From Alistipes finegoldii DSM 17242 (GTDB lineage Bacteria > Bacteroidota > Bacteroidia > Bacteroidales > Rikenellaceae): 64,000 nt of DNA. Below, in pieces: positions 26,141-34,269 of the stretch (its first letter is position 1; every line of letters starts with the position of its first letter). Location of the stretch: assembly GCF_000265365.1 (NCBI RefSeq), contig NC_018011.1, positions 2,931,501 through 2,995,500 of the forward strand. Direction: 5' to 3'. A program made the position numbers and the translations under genes. The notes under the pieces are model-generated. The model worked only from the letters and a program-made list of their open reading frames with translations, was not told the origin of the DNA and searched no databases.

Positions 26141-26683
26141 ATGGCAAATGCTATCATTCCCGCAGCCGAGGTCGCTGCAACCAACCAAGTAACGGCTCCT
26201 GCCGCAACCATCCTGACTGCCCCTGCCACCGAGCAGAAAGAGCCGCAGACAAATTCGACCTCGCGCCGCCGCCGTTCGACTACGCCCCCGATGTGGCGGG
26301 TAATGACGCAGGCGCGGCCCGTTTTCGATGTCCAACTGAAAAAGGATAACGAAATAAAATTGGCCTGCATCGACAAATTCATGAATGCGGCTTACTCGGA
26401 TGCGAACAAATTCTGGGCTGATTTCATGGAGCAGGTAAATATCCTGCTTGACAGCCGCAGGTATTGCCGTGAGTGCAAAATCTTGGGCTTGAAGCCTGAA
26501 TATGTCGCGGAACATATTGTGTTCCTCGGTAGTGCCACGATGAAAAAGGTGCTGAAAGACGGTGTATCCCGCACATTAGGGGCTGATGTGCAACTTTACG
26601 GGAAACGCTTCTCGCCCGAAGATGCGGACAGATTTCTGTCGGAAGATATAAAACGTCTTCCCGAACAAACGACGGTCGCCTAA
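26141..26683 (+). CDS. Unknown protein, 180 aa, near the integrase
   Basis: ATG at 26141 opens an Ala/Thr/Pro-rich N-terminus (NAIIPAAEVAATNQVTAPAA) with a basic RRRRSTTPP stretch; the frame from 25976 is longer but its first part is unlikely. The C-terminal two thirds are helical (LACIDKFMNAAYSDANKFWA). A disordered, basic lead and folded tail suggest a DNA-associated accessory protein, by inference only. It ends at a shared terminator with the convergent integrase gene. Confidence 0.5.
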   Translation: MANAIIPAAEVAATNQVTAPAATILTAPATEQKEPQTNSTSRRRRSTTPPMWRVMTQARPVFDVQLKKDNEIKLACIDKFMNAAYSDANKFWADFMEQVNILLDSRRYCRECKILGLKPEYVAEHIVFLGSATMKKVLKDGVSRTLGADVQLYGKRFSPEDADRFLSEDIKRLPEQTTVA

Positions 26684-26703
26684 TTTCAGCCTGCTGTCGT
26701 TGA

Positions 26704-26746
26704 AAAAAAGGACACTCCGTATATTCGTCGGAGTGCCCTTTTTCGT
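26704..26746. terminator. Bidirectional terminator between unknown gene and integrase B
   Basis: CACTCCG and CGGAGTG pair around TATATTCGT and are extended by AAAAAGG/CCTTTTT, giving T-runs on both strands. Confidence 0.75.
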
Positions 26747-27988
26747 TCACAATAGATTCTGCATCGCCGCGTCGATTTGGCTGTTTTCAAACGAATCCAA
26801 GTAAATCTGTGTCGTGGATAAGTCGGAGTGCCCCAGCGATTCGGAAATGATTGCAATATTCACTCCCGACCGCTTCAAAACCGTTGCGAACGTGTGCCGA
26901 GCGACATAGGTAGTCAATGGCATTTCCAATCCTATCTGCTCTCCCAGCGTCTTTAATTCCCGATTGACTTTCCGCAGAACCTTGTGTGTGCGGTTGAAAA
27001 TCTGTTGTGCTGTTTTGTGTTCCGAGCGGTCGAGAATAGGGAAGATATAATCTTCCTGTGCGTGGTTGGCCTTGCTGTATTTCTCGATAATCTGCAAGGC
27101 GTTCGGTACGAGTTGAAAGGACAGCAATTTCTGCGTTTTGTGGCGGGAATAGTAAATTCTGCCATCCACAATATCGCAGTAGCGCAGGGTAGCCATATCC
27201 GTAAAATTAATGCCTGCCGTGTAGTAGGAGAACAGAAAGATGTCTCGTGCAAACTCGGCATAGTCCGTTCTATAATTAGGGGCTATCTCCAATGCAACGA
27301 GTTTCTGTATATCTTCTTTCGTGATGGCTCGCTTTCTCGTCCGTGTCCATAGGCTCCCAACCTTGTATTTGGTGAATGGGGTAGTTTTAGGCACGAATAA
27401 ACCCTCGGCGAGTGCCTTGTTATAGGCGGCCTTAAAGATAGCGTATTTGGTGGCTATGCTGTTGTTTGTGTTGCCCTCTTTACGCAGGAACAGTTCAAAA
27501 TCGTGAAGATATGCAAGGTCTATTTCGTCAAATCGGATATTCAGCGATCGAAATTGCGAAAGGCGGGATAACAAAGAGCGGTGTTTGGATGCCGAGCCGT
27601 ATTTGCCGAGTGTTTCCAGCCGTTCAATGGTCTGTTTCAAATATTCGCCGACCGTGCAGTTGATTTTCCGTCCGTTGGTTTCTAAAAGATTATCGAGAGT
27701 AACCTCTACCTCTAATGCTTCCAAGCGTTTGATTTTGCGGCGGAGTTCGTCGATTTTGGTGTCGATGCGGAGTTGTAACGCCTGCAATTCGGGAGTTTGG
27801 CCCATAACACGTTGATTTTCAAAATCCCATTCATTAATGTTGAGTGTTACACCCGTGCTGATGTGTTTAAGTTTTCGGTTTTGTGTTAAACGCAGGTGAA
27901 CGGGCGCGGCGTTTTGGCTGTTCAGTCTGTCTTTGCGAAAGACGGCGTTAATGCTGATATTCATTTGTTTGCATTGTTGCGCAAACAA
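26747..27988 (-). CDS. Tyrosine-family site-specific integrase (element B)
   Basis: The 413-aa protein has an arm-binding N-terminal region (INAVFRKDRLNSQNAAPVHL), a core-binding domain and a catalytic domain. YVARHTFATVLKRSG holds the HxxR box, and SLGHSDLSTTQIYLDSF the second His and nucleophile Tyr. FSYYTAGINFTDMATLRY is the Bacteroidetes form of the first box. It differs clearly from integrase A. Its ATG lies 18 nt inside the right 23-nt repeat, the usual place for an integrase next to its att site. Confidence 0.9.
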   Translation of the reverse strand: MFAQQCKQMNISINAVFRKDRLNSQNAAPVHLRLTQNRKLKHISTGVTLNINEWDFENQRVMGQTPELQALQLRIDTKIDELRRKIKRLEALEVEVTLDNLLETNGRKINCTVGEYLKQTIERLETLGKYGSASKHRSLLSRLSQFRSLNIRFDEIDLAYLHDFELFLRKEGNTNNSIATKYAIFKAAYNKALAEGLFVPKTTPFTKYKVGSLWTRTRKRAITKEDIQKLVALEIAPNYRTDYAEFARDIFLFSYYTAGINFTDMATLRYCDIVDGRIYYSRHKTQKLLSFQLVPNALQIIEKYSKANHAQEDYIFPILDRSEHKTAQQIFNRTHKVLRKVNRELKTLGEQIGLEMPLTTYVARHTFATVLKRSGVNIAIISESLGHSDLSTTQIYLDSFENSQIDAAMQNLL

Positions 27989-28005
27989 GTTTAACCAACC
28001 GATTT

Positions 28006-28028
28006 AGTGTTAAACAAAGTGTTAAACA
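28006..28028. repeat. Right 23-nt direct repeat bounding element B (putative attR)
   Basis: Exact match to 15923-15945. It lies between the integrase start and the intact tRNA-Lys. Confidence 0.75.
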
Positions 28029-28093
28029 TTTCCCCGAAAACACCCTCTTTCCCGCCCGAAAATGCCTGATGATAGGGCAGACGCACAAAAACA

Positions 28094-28130
28094 AAAAGAC
28101 CGATAATCATTGATTATCAGTCTTTTGCTT
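28094..28130 (-). terminator. Terminator of the intact tRNA-Lys
   Basis: On the minus strand AAAGACTGATAATCA and TGATTATCGGTCTTT pair (one G-T), followed by a T-run. Confidence 0.8.
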
Positions 28131-28132
28131 TG

Positions 28133-28205
28133 TACCCCCTCAGGGGCTCGAACCCTGGACCCCAACATTAAGAGTGTCGTGCTCTACCAACTGAGCTAAA
28201 GAGGC
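28133..28205 (-). tRNA. tRNA-Lys (anticodon CTT)
   Basis: The 73-nt minus-strand sequence folds as a tRNA: acceptor GCCTCTT with AGGGGGT, D-arm GCTC/GAGC, anticodon stem CGACA/TGTTG with loop CTCTTAA (anticodon CTT), and T-arm CAGGG/CCCTG with loop TTCGAGC. CCA is not encoded. It has its own promoter and terminator and is the intact twin of the interrupted copy at 15773. Confidence 0.93.
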
Positions 28206-28230
28206 ATCAATCGTTATCCGATTGCGAGTG

Positions 28231-28261
28231 CAAAATTAGTGATAATTTTTATTATTGCAAA
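28231..28261 (-). promoter_or_regulatory. Promoter of tRNA-Lys
   Basis: Minus strand TTTG (28258-28261), 19 nt, TAATTTTG (28231-28238), a perfect Bacteroidetes promoter, about 25 nt before the tRNA. Confidence 0.75.
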
Positions 28262-28265
28262 AAAA

Positions 28266-28295
28266 TCCTGAAAAATTTTCAGGATTTTTTTTCGC
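28266..28295. terminator. Terminator after the GH2-like gene
   Basis: ATCCTGAAAA and TTTTCAGGAT form a stem with T-runs on both strands, between the GH2-like gene stop and the tRNA promoter. Confidence 0.75.
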
Positions 28296-28343
28296 ATATC
28301 CGCCGACGGACCTGATGCAGATGCGTTTTCGGGTCGTTTCGGA

Positions 28344-29648
28344 TTATTCCAGTTTCAAACCGTCGCTGTTCCACTCGCCTGCAGCGTCGGGATAAATGAA
28401 GGGCCGGGTCTCGCTGAACTTCTTCATATTCAGATAACTCTCATAGAGATTGATGCCGTTGGCCGATTTCGTTGCCAGCGAGAAGGCGATTACCGACGGG
28501 TGGCGCTTCGAAGTGTGATAGCTGTCTTCGGTCCGTTCGACGTAGGCGTTCTGCCAAGCGGGATCGTTCGACGGGTTGCCCCCGATGCGACGCGATTCGC
28601 CGCTGCTGCGGGTGTCGATCGGAGCCTGCGGGATCACATACATGCCCATCGTGTCGCAAACAGCATACAGCGCCGGCGACACGGGCCCCGGCAGGAGCCT
28701 GAGGGTGTTGAATCCCTGCTCACGGAGCTTGGCTATCTCCTCCGCCGGGAACTGGGGCGGAACCTCGCGCGTGCGGAGTGCGACGGGATTGCCGTTTACC
28801 GCCAGCTGCCCGTTGCGCAGTTCGACGGTGCGGAATCCGAGCGGCAGTTCGATGTACTCCATGTAGCGGCCTTCGTGCTGGGTTTTTACGCGCAGCGTGT
28901 ATTGCGTCGGCCGTCCGGGGTTCCACAACATGCTGTCTGGAATGCGGGCCAGAAAGCGCACGGTGTCCTCGCGGCGCATGTCGAGTGTGACGTCCTTGTA
29001 TCCGATGGCGGCATTGGAGCCTGCCGGAGTGAGCAGTTCATAGTGGATGCGTGAAGTGCGCGGATTGAGGGACTCGGTTTTAACGACGAGGGCGATTTCA
29101 GCCATGACCTTGTCGTTCTCCTCGCTGCTGCGCCACGATTTGGTCAGTACGTCGCGTACGCGCAGCGTGGGCTGGCTCATGACCCATGCAGGACCTATTG
29201 CCGGGGCCGGATCGCTTTTCCAGCTTTCGAGACGCGCCACCTGCGACGGAGCGCTGACGACGATTTCCAGCGTGTTGCGGCCCTCCTGCGCATGGCGCGT
29301 GAGGTTGAATTCCGCCGGAGCGCTGCAGTCGCTGTCATAGGCCACGGCTTTGCCGTTCACGCGCACTTCGTAATCGGCCGAAGCCCATCCCAAATGGAAG
29401 AATACCTGCCGGTTGGCCCATGCGAACGGCACGGTGAACTCGGTCGAGAAAACGTTGCCTTTTTGCGTCCAGTCCGCCAGACGGGTGAAGTAACGGGTGT
29501 CGCCCGCAAAGGCTGCGGCCGCTTCCTGCGCCGTGGGGTAGGCGATCACTTCGCCGCGCGGCAACTCGCGGCCGTAGGTCGGAATATACTCCTGCGCCGC
29601 CAGCGTGCAGCACGAGAAGAGTGCTATGATCGAAAGAATACTCCTCAT
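28344..29648 (-). CDS. GH2-like protein lacking the acid/base glutamate
   Basis: The 434-aa exported protein (signal MRSILSIIALFSCCTLAAQ) has the GH2 sugar-binding domain (about residues 55-160, VFFHLGWASADYEVRVNGKA), the Ig-like middle domain and the start of a TIM barrel (TLRLLPGPVSPALYAVCDTM, KRHPSVIAFSLATKSANG). In active GH2 enzymes the last motif reads HPSVIxWSLGNE with the Glu as acid/base. Here it is SLATKS, with no Glu. The frame ends soon after, at about half the usual 800-1000 aa, so the second catalytic Glu is missing too. It may be a carbohydrate-binding pseudoenzyme or a degraded gene. It stands alone next to the tRNA-Lys. Confidence 0.75.
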   Translation of the reverse strand: MRSILSIIALFSCCTLAAQEYIPTYGRELPRGEVIAYPTAQEAAAAFAGDTRYFTRLADWTQKGNVFSTEFTVPFAWANRQVFFHLGWASADYEVRVNGKAVAYDSDCSAPAEFNLTRHAQEGRNTLEIVVSAPSQVARLESWKSDPAPAIGPAWVMSQPTLRVRDVLTKSWRSSEENDKVMAEIALVVKTESLNPRTSRIHYELLTPAGSNAAIGYKDVTLDMRREDTVRFLARIPDSMLWNPGRPTQYTLRVKTQHEGRYMEYIELPLGFRTVELRNGQLAVNGNPVALRTREVPPQFPAEEIAKLREQGFNTLRLLPGPVSPALYAVCDTMGMYVIPQAPIDTRSSGESRRIGGNPSNDPAWQNAYVERTEDSYHTSKRHPSVIAFSLATKSANGINLYESYLNMKKFSETRPFIYPDAAGEWNSDGLKLE

Positions 29649-29729
29649 ATATTCGCTTTTTTAACCTTCATTTTCGCCGCCCGGCGAAACGAGTTTCTCT
29701 GCTCGGCTCCCGCTTAACGAAAATGTTCG

Positions 29730-29737
29730 TATATTTG
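29730..29737 (+). promoter_or_regulatory. -7 box (TATATTTG)
   Basis: A TAnnTTTG match, 37 nt upstream of the HsdR_N-like start codon. Confidence 0.5.
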
Positions 29738-29773
29738 TGCAGGTCAAAGATAGTAAATTTTCCGGAACTAAAG

Positions 29774-30226
29774 ATGTCAGAACTTCCCAAACTCAACTTT
29801 CCTGCCATCCGGCTGCGTGCCCGCCGCCGCGGTGAGCAGGTTGAAGTGTGGGACGACCTGCGGGGAATTTACCTCGTGCTGACGCCTGAAGAGTGGGTGC
29901 GGCGTCATCTGATCGCCTACCTCGTGTCGCACTGCGGGGTGCTGCCTAAACGCATCGTGCAGGAGTATGCCGTGCCGGTCAACGGACAGCCGCAGCGCGC
30001 CGACGTCGTTGTGGTCGGCGACGGCGCCGAACCGCTGGTGCTGGCCGAATGCAAGGCCCCGGAGATACGGATCGACGAACGGACCCTTTCGCAGGCCGTG
30101 CGTTACAATTCGGTGCTGGGGGCGCAGTTCGTCATTCTGACCAACGGCCGGAGACACTATTGCTGCGAGTACCGCGACGGCCGGTATGTCCAACTGGCGG
30201 GATTCCCGGACTTCGCGGCTTTATAG
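29774..30226 (+). CDS. HsdR_N-like PD-(D/E)XK protein
   Basis: ATG at 29774 gives 150 aa. The chain opens LNFPAIRLRARRRGEQVEVW, then TPEEWVRRHLIAYLVSHCG. QRADVVVVGDGAEPLVLAECKAPE (written here in part) holds the Asp and the ExK of a PD-(D/E)XK nuclease fold, as in the type I restriction R-subunit N-terminal domain (PF13588). Single-domain proteins of this kind are common in Bacteroidetes chromosomes; their role is not settled, and no HsdM or HsdS is near. Its stop abuts the convergent response-regulator stop. Confidence 0.75.
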   Translation: MSELPKLNFPAIRLRARRRGEQVEVWDDLRGIYLVLTPEEWVRRHLIAYLVSHCGVLPKRIVQEYAVPVNGQPQRADVVVVGDGAEPLVLAECKAPEIRIDERTLSQAVRYNSVLGAQFVILTNGRRHYCCEYRDGRYVQLAGFPDFAAL

Positions 30227-30967
30227 ATTCTTGAAATTGGCGTCGATATAACGCTGAAAGCTCTCCTTGTAATTCTCCCCGATGGGCACGTACTCCGTGT
30301 CGCTCAAAAACACGCGGCTGCGGACGTAGCCTTTGATGCAGCGCAGATTCACGATGTAGGAGCGGTGTACGCGCATGAACATCTCCGACGGTAGCGCCGT
30401 CTCCATGTTCTTGAGACGGAACAGGGTGGTGATCGTCGAGCCGTCGGCCAGATGCATGCGCACGTATTCGCCTTCGCTTTCGAGATAGACGATGTCGCTG
30501 ATTTTCACCAGCGATACCTTGTAGTCCGCCTTCACCGAGATATACTCCTTGTCTTTGGGCAGCGCCTCCGGAACGGGTTCCGATGCGTCGGCCGGTCGCT
30601 GGTTGTGGCGCAGTTCGTAGAGCGAGTTTGCCTTGCCCGCCGAACGGCTGAAGTCGGCGAAGCTGAACGGCTTGAGCAGGTAATCCACCGCGTCGAGCTT
30701 GAACCCTTCGACGGCGTATTCCGAGTAGGCGGTGGTGAAGATCACCATCGGCCTTTCGACCAGCGAACGGACGAACTCCACGCCGCTCAGGTCGGGCATG
30801 TTGATATCTACGAAGATCAGGTCGGCATGCTGTCCGGCGAGAAACTGCTGGGCTTCGAGTGCGTTGTTGCACGAAGCGGTAAGCTCCAGATAAGGAATCT
30901 TCCGTATGTAACTTTCGATCTGACGCAGAGCCAGCGGCTCGTCGTCAATGGCGATACACTTAAGCAT
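30221..30967 (-). CDS. LytTR-family response regulator
   Basis: The 248-aa protein has a receiver domain (residues 2-115: CIAIDDEPLALRQIESYI with the acidic pocket, VDINMPDLSGVEF with the phospho-acceptor Asp, TTAYSEYAVEGF and KPF). A LytTR DNA-binding domain follows (about residues 150-245: VYLESEGEYVRMHLADGS, RVHRSYIVNL). It overlaps the histidine kinase gene by 8 nt, so the two form one unit. Targets are unknown. Confidence 0.92.
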   Translation of the reverse strand: MLKCIAIDDEPLALRQIESYIRKIPYLELTASCNNALEAQQFLAGQHADLIFVDINMPDLSGVEFVRSLVERPMVIFTTAYSEYAVEGFKLDAVDYLLKPFSFADFSRSAGKANSLYELRHNQRPADASEPVPEALPKDKEYISVKADYKVSLVKISDIVYLESEGEYVRMHLADGSTITTLFRLKNMETALPSEMFMRVHRSYIVNLRCIKGYVRSRVFLSDTEYVPIGENYKESFQRYIDANFKNL

Positions 30968-32033
30968 TGAGGGTCGGTATTACGAGTTTTACGGTGTATG
31001 TCGTAGTGTTTTCTTCTATGTCGAGCGTGTAGTTCCGGGGGCCGTAGATCAGTTCCAGACGCTTGCGGACATTGTCCAGTCCGATTCCGGCGCTGTGTCT
31101 TTCGCCTTTCTGCGTGTGGCGGCTGTTGCTGATCGTGCCGGTGACCTTGCCGTCGGCGTAATCGACGTGCATGTGGATGAACGACGGGTTGTTGTAGCTC
31201 ACGCCGTGCTTGAATGCGTTCTCCACGAAGACGATCAGCAGCAGCGGCGGAATGGAGACCTGCGTCGGCAGGTCGTGCGGATACTCCACCCGGATGTCCA
31301 CGTCGTTGGTGTAGCGGATGCGCATCAGCCCGATGTAATTCTGGATGAACTGAATGTCCTTGTTGAGCGAGATGATTTCGCGTCCCGAATCGTAGAGCAC
31401 GTAGCGCATCATCTTCGAAAGCTCGATCACGGCGTTTTTGGCATATTCCGTGTCGATGTCGATCAGCGCATGGATGTTGTTGAGCGTGTTCATGAAGAAG
31501 TGGGGATTGATCTGGTACTTCAGATAATCCATTTCGGCCTGCATGTTCTGCTGTTTGAGCTCCTCCATCTGCTGTTCGTCGCGTATCGACTGGTACATGA
31601 GCTTGATGCCCGTATTGGCCCCCGACATGAAAAATCCCAGAATCACGTTCCAGTACATTTCCAGATCGGTGAACGACGCCTTGCGGTGCTCGATGAACTG
31701 GTCTTCGGAGAGGTCCGAGAAGAGCAGGCTGTCGGTGATGTGCTGTTCGTAGAAGTCCACGAACCAGAACGTGCCGATGATCAGCGTCAGATTGGTTATC
31801 AGATACTTCCAATACTTGTGCTTGAGCATGAACCGCGGCGCGATGACGCTGTTGTGGACGATGAATATGATGAGGTAGGGCGCGATCTTGCGCCATGCGA
31901 TCAATACGTTTTCCCAGCTGACGTGAAGCTCTGACATCATCAGCGAGTTGAGCACCGGCACCAGAATGATGGCCGACCAGACCATCACATAGAGCAGGTT
32001 TTCGCCGATCGTCTGTTTCTTGGTGATTTTCAT
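30960..32033 (-). CDS. LytS-type sensor histidine kinase
   Basis: The 357-aa protein has four probable membrane segments (residues 13-35, 46-66, 77-100, 128-150) and a short cytoplasmic linker. LKYQINPHFFMNTLNNIHAL carries the phospho-acceptor His of the HisK_5 family, and IVFVENAFKHGVSY is the N box of the ATPase. IGLDNVRKRLELIYG is the G box. It senses an unknown signal and passes phosphate to the LytTR regulator that overlaps its 3' end. Confidence 0.92.
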   Translation of the reverse strand: MKITKKQTIGENLLYVMVWSAIILVPVLNSLMMSELHVSWENVLIAWRKIAPYLIIFIVHNSVIAPRFMLKHKYWKYLITNLTLIIGTFWFVDFYEQHITDSLLFSDLSEDQFIEHRKASFTDLEMYWNVILGFFMSGANTGIKLMYQSIRDEQQMEELKQQNMQAEMDYLKYQINPHFFMNTLNNIHALIDIDTEYAKNAVIELSKMMRYVLYDSGREIISLNKDIQFIQNYIGLMRIRYTNDVDIRVEYPHDLPTQVSIPPLLLIVFVENAFKHGVSYNNPSFIHMHVDYADGKVTGTISNSRHTQKGERHSAGIGLDNVRKRLELIYGPRNYTLDIEENTTTYTVKLVIPTLNA

Positions 32034-32165
32034 GCCGTAAAGATAGAGTTTTGAATGATAATATGAAAATTCAATCTAAAAAGAAATATGTGGGTATATT
32101 TCAAGAATATTTTTTAGATGAAAATATTGATGAAGAAATTATTTTCATATTTTTGTAAAAAAGTG

Positions 32166-33323
32166 TTAAGTACATGACAAAATTTTGAATACATCGAATT
32201 TAGGTGTGTATGTCGGTCGGAAAAGCACGTTTGAGATTTCCTCAAGACCATACTTGACCAAAGACTTAGCCCTTCGTCCATGCTTCAGAATTTTTATCGG
32301 TTTAACGTATATATCTTTATGTTCACCAACTAGATACGCCCATACAAAAGCAATGCAGACTATCGCAAACAGACGCGCGATGCGCCCTCTGTCGCGCAGG
32401 TGGGTGTCCTCGATATTGAAGCCCGAAGATTTCATGGCACGGAATGCCGTTTCAATCTCCCAGCGTTTTTTATAGGTCGCAACTCCATCTTCAGGTCGGT
32501 TGAAACAGAGCAGAATCTGAAGTTCGGGTATCCCGTCAGAGTTCTTGATTCGACTTCCGGCGAGATAGACATACTGCCCTTTGTGCAAAAAGAGCTTGTT
32601 GTAGAATTTCTCCTGTCCGACTTTGAGGGAATTGAAGAGCGACCATGCTCTAATTCTTTCTCCTGTGGAAGGCTTGACAACCCAAACGTCCTGCCGGATA
32701 CGGATATAGTATCGAATTCTGTTGTCGTTAAGCCAGCCTATCCACTCCTTGCCGATAAACTCGCGGTCGGCCACAAGGCAGTCGGTACAGTCATGTCCAA
32801 AAAGTCGGAAGAACCGCTCCATGATATCCTTGCGTTCTTCCCAATTGGAATTTCCGCGCTTGTCCAAAAGGCTGAACAGCAATGGAAAGGCAATACCCTT
32901 GTAGGTGATGCCGAGGGTGAGTATATTGATGTAGAACTCTCCGAACTTCCAGTTGGTGCGGTCCATACTCAGAACCAAACCGTCCTTAACAGGAAGCAAC
33001 GAGAAGATCATCCTTGCTACCAGGTCGAGGTTCAAGGCATAGTTGGCAATGAATCGCTGAATGCGGCGCAGATTGGAATCACGCTCAACCGACGTAGGCA
33101 TTGCCGAAGCCAGTTTGTGAAGGCTCACAGTCTGCACCACACAAAGTGCATGGAGCATGTAAGCCATAAGCTTTATGCAGGCCAGATTCATCGATTTTCC
33201 AAAATACTCTTGCATAATCGGGAGGATTTGGTTAACTTTGACCAAGTCCTTGGAATCAGTAGCCTTCATGGAAAAAGCAGCGAACTTTTCTTTAAAACTA
33301 CTAATTTTCAGGGACTTTTGCAA
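32166..33323 (-). CDS. IS4-family DDE transposase
   Basis: The 385-aa protein has the DDE core: LVLSMDRTNWKFG (first Asp, about residue 120), CLVADREFIG (second Asp, about 184), and YKKRWEIETAFRAMKSSGF with the catalytic Glu in the YREK-type motif of IS4. No frameshift or stop is seen, so it may be active. It is a lone AT-rich gene in the chromosomal part, between the histidine kinase and the SHOCT protein. Confidence 0.9.
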   Translation of the reverse strand: MQKSLKISSFKEKFAAFSMKATDSKDLVKVNQILPIMQEYFGKSMNLACIKLMAYMLHALCVVQTVSLHKLASAMPTSVERDSNLRRIQRFIANYALNLDLVARMIFSLLPVKDGLVLSMDRTNWKFGEFYINILTLGITYKGIAFPLLFSLLDKRGNSNWEERKDIMERFFRLFGHDCTDCLVADREFIGKEWIGWLNDNRIRYYIRIRQDVWVVKPSTGERIRAWSLFNSLKVGQEKFYNKLFLHKGQYVYLAGSRIKNSDGIPELQILLCFNRPEDGVATYKKRWEIETAFRAMKSSGFNIEDTHLRDRGRIARLFAIVCIAFVWAYLVGEHKDIYVKPIKILKHGRRAKSLVKYGLEEISNVLFRPTYTPKFDVFKILSCT

Positions 33324-33384
33324 ATATAATCTATTAATAATTAGATGTTTAACAATAGAATTTTAACTTTTGTCATCTACTAAA
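32166..33384. mobile_element. IS4-family insertion sequence
   Basis: One transposase gene lies between imperfect terminal repeats TTAAGTACATGACAAAA (32166-32182) and, inverted, TTTTGTCATCTACTAAA (33368-33384), which match at 15 of 17. Possible target-duplication remnants are A-runs ending in GTG (left TAAAAAAGTG, right TAAAAAAAAAGTG), but they differ in length. Confidence 0.75.
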
Positions 33385-33397
33385 AAAAAAGTGGTAT

Positions 33398-34096
33398 ATG
33401 ATTTATGTAGTATTTATCGTTTTTGCTGTAATCGTAATTTTTATCATTAATATTAATAATACGAAGAGTAAGGAAGATGCGAATAAGCAATATTTTAGTG
33501 AGTCGATAAAGTCATATGAAAATTTTAATCCAACTTATATAAAATATGGGTTAGATAGTGAGTATATTTTTGCAATTGATGAGCATGCTAAGATGTTATT
33601 ATATCATAGGGTAAATACAGAACCTGTTTTTTTAAGATATGAAGATATAATTGATGCCGAGTTATTAGTTGAAGGGAAGGTTGTATCTAAATTGTCGTCT
33701 GTTGGTATTGGGAGTGCAATAGGAAGTTTTGGAGTGGAATATGGAATAGGTGCAATCAAAGATAAGGCAAAAATAGATGCTCTAGGAGTTAATATACTTG
33801 TGAATAATATTACTATGCCTCGTCTATTAGTGGTGTGTTATTCTGGGTATACAATTTCTAGTAGCGGAATTACTGCCATTACATTTAATCAAGTACTTGA
33901 TGATGCAAATTGCATATTGGACCGTTTGAAGATTATAGTTGCTCGACACCAAATTTACCAACAAAAGGAGTTAAGTCCAGAGTTCAGATCATCGACTGTA
34001 GATCAAATATTAAAATTAGTGCAATTGAAAGAATTAAAAGTAATAACAGAAGAGGAATTCCAAGTCGAGAAGCGAAAGGTGTTGAAAAATAGTTAA
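33398..34096 (+). CDS. SHOCT-domain membrane protein
   Basis: The 232-aa protein has one N-terminal membrane helix (IYVVFIVFAVIVIFIINI). The middle is a beta-rich domain, and the end is a SHOCT domain (DQILKLVQLKELKVITEEEF). SHOCT segments usually mediate oligomerisation. The gene is very AT-rich and begins just after the IS end, so its upstream region may have been replaced by the IS. Function unknown. Confidence 0.7.
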   Translation: MIYVVFIVFAVIVIFIININNTKSKEDANKQYFSESIKSYENFNPTYIKYGLDSEYIFAIDEHAKMLLYHRVNTEPVFLRYEDIIDAELLVEGKVVSKLSSVGIGSAIGSFGVEYGIGAIKDKAKIDALGVNILVNNITMPRLLVVCYSGYTISSSGITAITFNQVLDDANCILDRLKIIVARHQIYQQKELSPEFRSSTVDQILKLVQLKELKVITEEEFQVEKRKVLKNS

Positions 34097-34116
34097 CAAA
34101 GATAGATGTCTGCAAA

Positions 34117-34155
34117 AAATAAAACCTTCGGGATTTACCCCGAAGGTTTTATTTT
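34117..34155. terminator. Bidirectional terminator
   Basis: AAAATAAAACCTTCGGG and CCCGAAGGTTTTATTTT pair perfectly around ATTTAC, after the SHOCT gene. Confidence 0.85.
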
Positions 34156-34160
34156 AAAAA

Positions 34161-34258
34161 GCAGGTAACCGAACTATTAGTGACGCCTCATTGTTGGAAT
34201 TGGATTCAGTGACTATGAAGAATTTGGGATAGAGAATCCAAAGTATGCGGTTACCTGC
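34161..34258. repeat. 98-nt element with nested inverted repeats
   Basis: GCAGGTAACCG (34161-34171) and CGGTTACCTGC (34248-34258) are perfect inverted ends. Inside, TTGGATTC (34200-34207) and GAATCCAA (34234-34241) form a second pair. It could be a MITE-like repeat or a structured RNA. Confidence 0.6.
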
Positions 34259-34269
34259 TGAGACTTGTT

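Larger units (their letters stand above)
15923..28028. mobile_element. Integrative element B (about 12.1 kb)
   Basis: Exact 23-nt direct repeats mark both ends, and a tyrosine integrase begins 18 nt inside the right one. It sits between two tRNA-Lys(CTT) genes. Most genes in it are AT-rich, and it holds iterons, accessory genes and a putative defence-like operon. No relaxase or coupling protein is visible, so it would need help to move by conjugation. Confidence 0.75.

Noticed and set aside
32166..33384. Target-site duplication of the IS element
   Set aside because: The A-runs on the two sides differ in length, so no exact duplication can be claimed.
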